DNA of 64,000 nucleotides from Larix kaempferi (taxonomy: Eukaryota > Streptophyta > Pinopsida > Pinales > Pinaceae). The notes below the pieces were generated by a model, which was given only the letters and a program-made list of their open reading frames with translations, had not been told where the DNA came from and searched no databases. This document shows, in pieces, positions 63,355 to 64,000 of this stretch (position 1 is the stretch's first letter; each line of letters opens with the position of its first letter). Made by a program: the position numbers and the translations under genes. The stretch covers positions 11,811,501 to 11,875,500 of the forward strand of contig BSBM01000440.1 of NCBI GenBank assembly GCA_027924585.1, given 5' to 3'.

Positions 63355-64000
63355 TCAAGCCAAACTCCATGCTAGGTCAATGTTTTTTCCTATAGGTAGG
63401 GCCAATCCACTCAAGTCCATTACTGCACCTCCCTGGCTCTTCTCATCATTGGTGGAAAGGGATTGTGTAAAAGATGAGGAAGTTAATGGCTTCCCATCCA
63501 ACTGAAATGCAAACTGAGAAGATGAATGGGGTTTGGAGAGCCCTAAGATCATCACCTTCTCCACTACCCACCCTTGTGAAAGAGCATACCCTCCATTCTG
63601 AACATGAGACATTACTCTCACTTTCTTCCCATCCGATTCAGCAGAGAAATCAATATATGTAGACTTCCCCTCTGCAATCTTCATCTCGATATCTTCGCCT
63701 TCATCCAAAAAGAGATGCCCTGTAGCCTTCCCCCCTCCCGTAGAGTCGAACCCGAGTGGGAAGGCAACAACCAAAGTAAAAGGAGTCGTCCTGGCCGCGG
63801 TGGTAGTCATTCCTCCTCTTTGCATGGGCAGAATCATCCCCTCACACACATGGACATTAATAGTATCAATGGGAGCTTGGAGGGTAACATACTGCCCATT
63901 GGATTTCAAACCCACAGTCATATCGTTGAGATTATACCAACTTCCCTTTGGGAAATAAGCATTCACTGATGTGGTACTGTTGTAGAGCACAGGGGAGATT
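63355..64000 (-). CDS. Alpha-glucosidase / alpha-xylosidase (GH31), C-terminal part
   Basis: Glycoside hydrolase family 31 enzymes remove alpha-linked glucose or xylose from polysaccharides such as starch products or xyloglucan. Plant members are usually secreted to the wall or vacuole. The window holds the last 215 codons, entering from the right edge in an open frame without introns. It reads SVNAYFPKGSWYNLNDMTVG, then INVHVCEGMILPMQRGGMTT, TPFTLVVAFPLG and ATGHLFLDEGEDIEMKI, the C-terminal beta-domains after the catalytic barrel. It ends IGKNIDLAWSLA with TGA at 63355. The catalytic residues lie outside the window. No break is seen, so it is probably a functional host gene. The choice between glucosidase and xylosidase is not possible from this part. 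Confidence 0.9.
   Translation of the reverse strand, partial: ISPVLYNSTTSVNAYFPKGSWYNLNDMTVGLKSNGQYVTLQAPIDTINVHVCEGMILPMQRGGMTTTAARTTPFTLVVAFPLGFDSTGGGKATGHLFLDEGEDIEMKIAEGKSTYIDFSAESDGKKVRVMSHVQNGGYALSQGWVVEKVMILGLSKPHSSSQFAFQLDGKPLTSSSFTQSLSTNDEKSQGGAVMDLSGLALPIGKNIDLAWSLA

Overview
The window looks like intergenic DNA from a large plant nuclear genome. The evidence is decayed Copia, Gypsy (chromovirus) and L1-type elements nested in one another, a tRNA-derived SINE, satellites, long AT-rich spacers, introns with GT/AG borders, and one plant-type GH31 gene end. A gymnosperm, probably a conifer, fits the old and stop-ridden repeats, but the sequence does not prove it.

Layout. 1-4.2 kb: a 49-bp tandem repeat and a minus-strand L1 LINE (ORF1, endonuclease, start of RT) that is cut off at its 3' side. 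4.2-9.8 kb: AT-rich spacer with a SINE bounded by a 17-bp target-site duplication, a Gypsy gag fragment and several short tandem duplications. 9.8-36.4 kb: the most unusual block. It holds three clusters of a CpG-rich 26-bp repeat (10.76, 14.60 and 36.19 kb), a 2.4-kb CAT/ATC microsatellite between purine-rich flanks, and a decayed multi-exon transposase-like gene (15.2-18.5 kb, +). Two related 358-359-bp satellite arrays follow (19.0-22.9 kb), then a convergent, fully open seven-exon gene for a 497-residue protein I do not recognise (24.0-26.1 kb, -). A hAT transposase remnant (27.2-35.3 kb) is split by a Copia element (28.0-35.1 kb) with paired LTRs and a perfect 5-bp TSD. 36.4-43 kb: a solo LTR of the same Copia family and a decayed gene-like segment of unknown origin. 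42.9-48 kb: a 5'-truncated Gypsy chromovirus. 48-51.3 kb: two LINE remnants, one on each strand. 54.1-58.9 kb: a decayed minus-strand Copia element. 59-63.3 kb: AT-rich DNA with tandem duplications. 63.36-64.0 kb: the C-terminal end of an alpha-glucosidase/alpha-xylosidase gene (-), the only clear host gene.

How the parts may relate. In the 9.8-36.4 kb block, the transposase-like gene and the unknown gene converge. A cluster of the 26-bp repeat lies upstream of each. A roughly 45-bp motif near 9.8 kb recurs inverted near 36.4 kb, and the 10.76-kb repeat cluster is inverted relative to the 36.2-kb cluster. My inference is a large two-gene DNA transposon carrying satellite DNA and later hit by hAT and Copia insertions. 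Its exact ends and superfamily are unproven.
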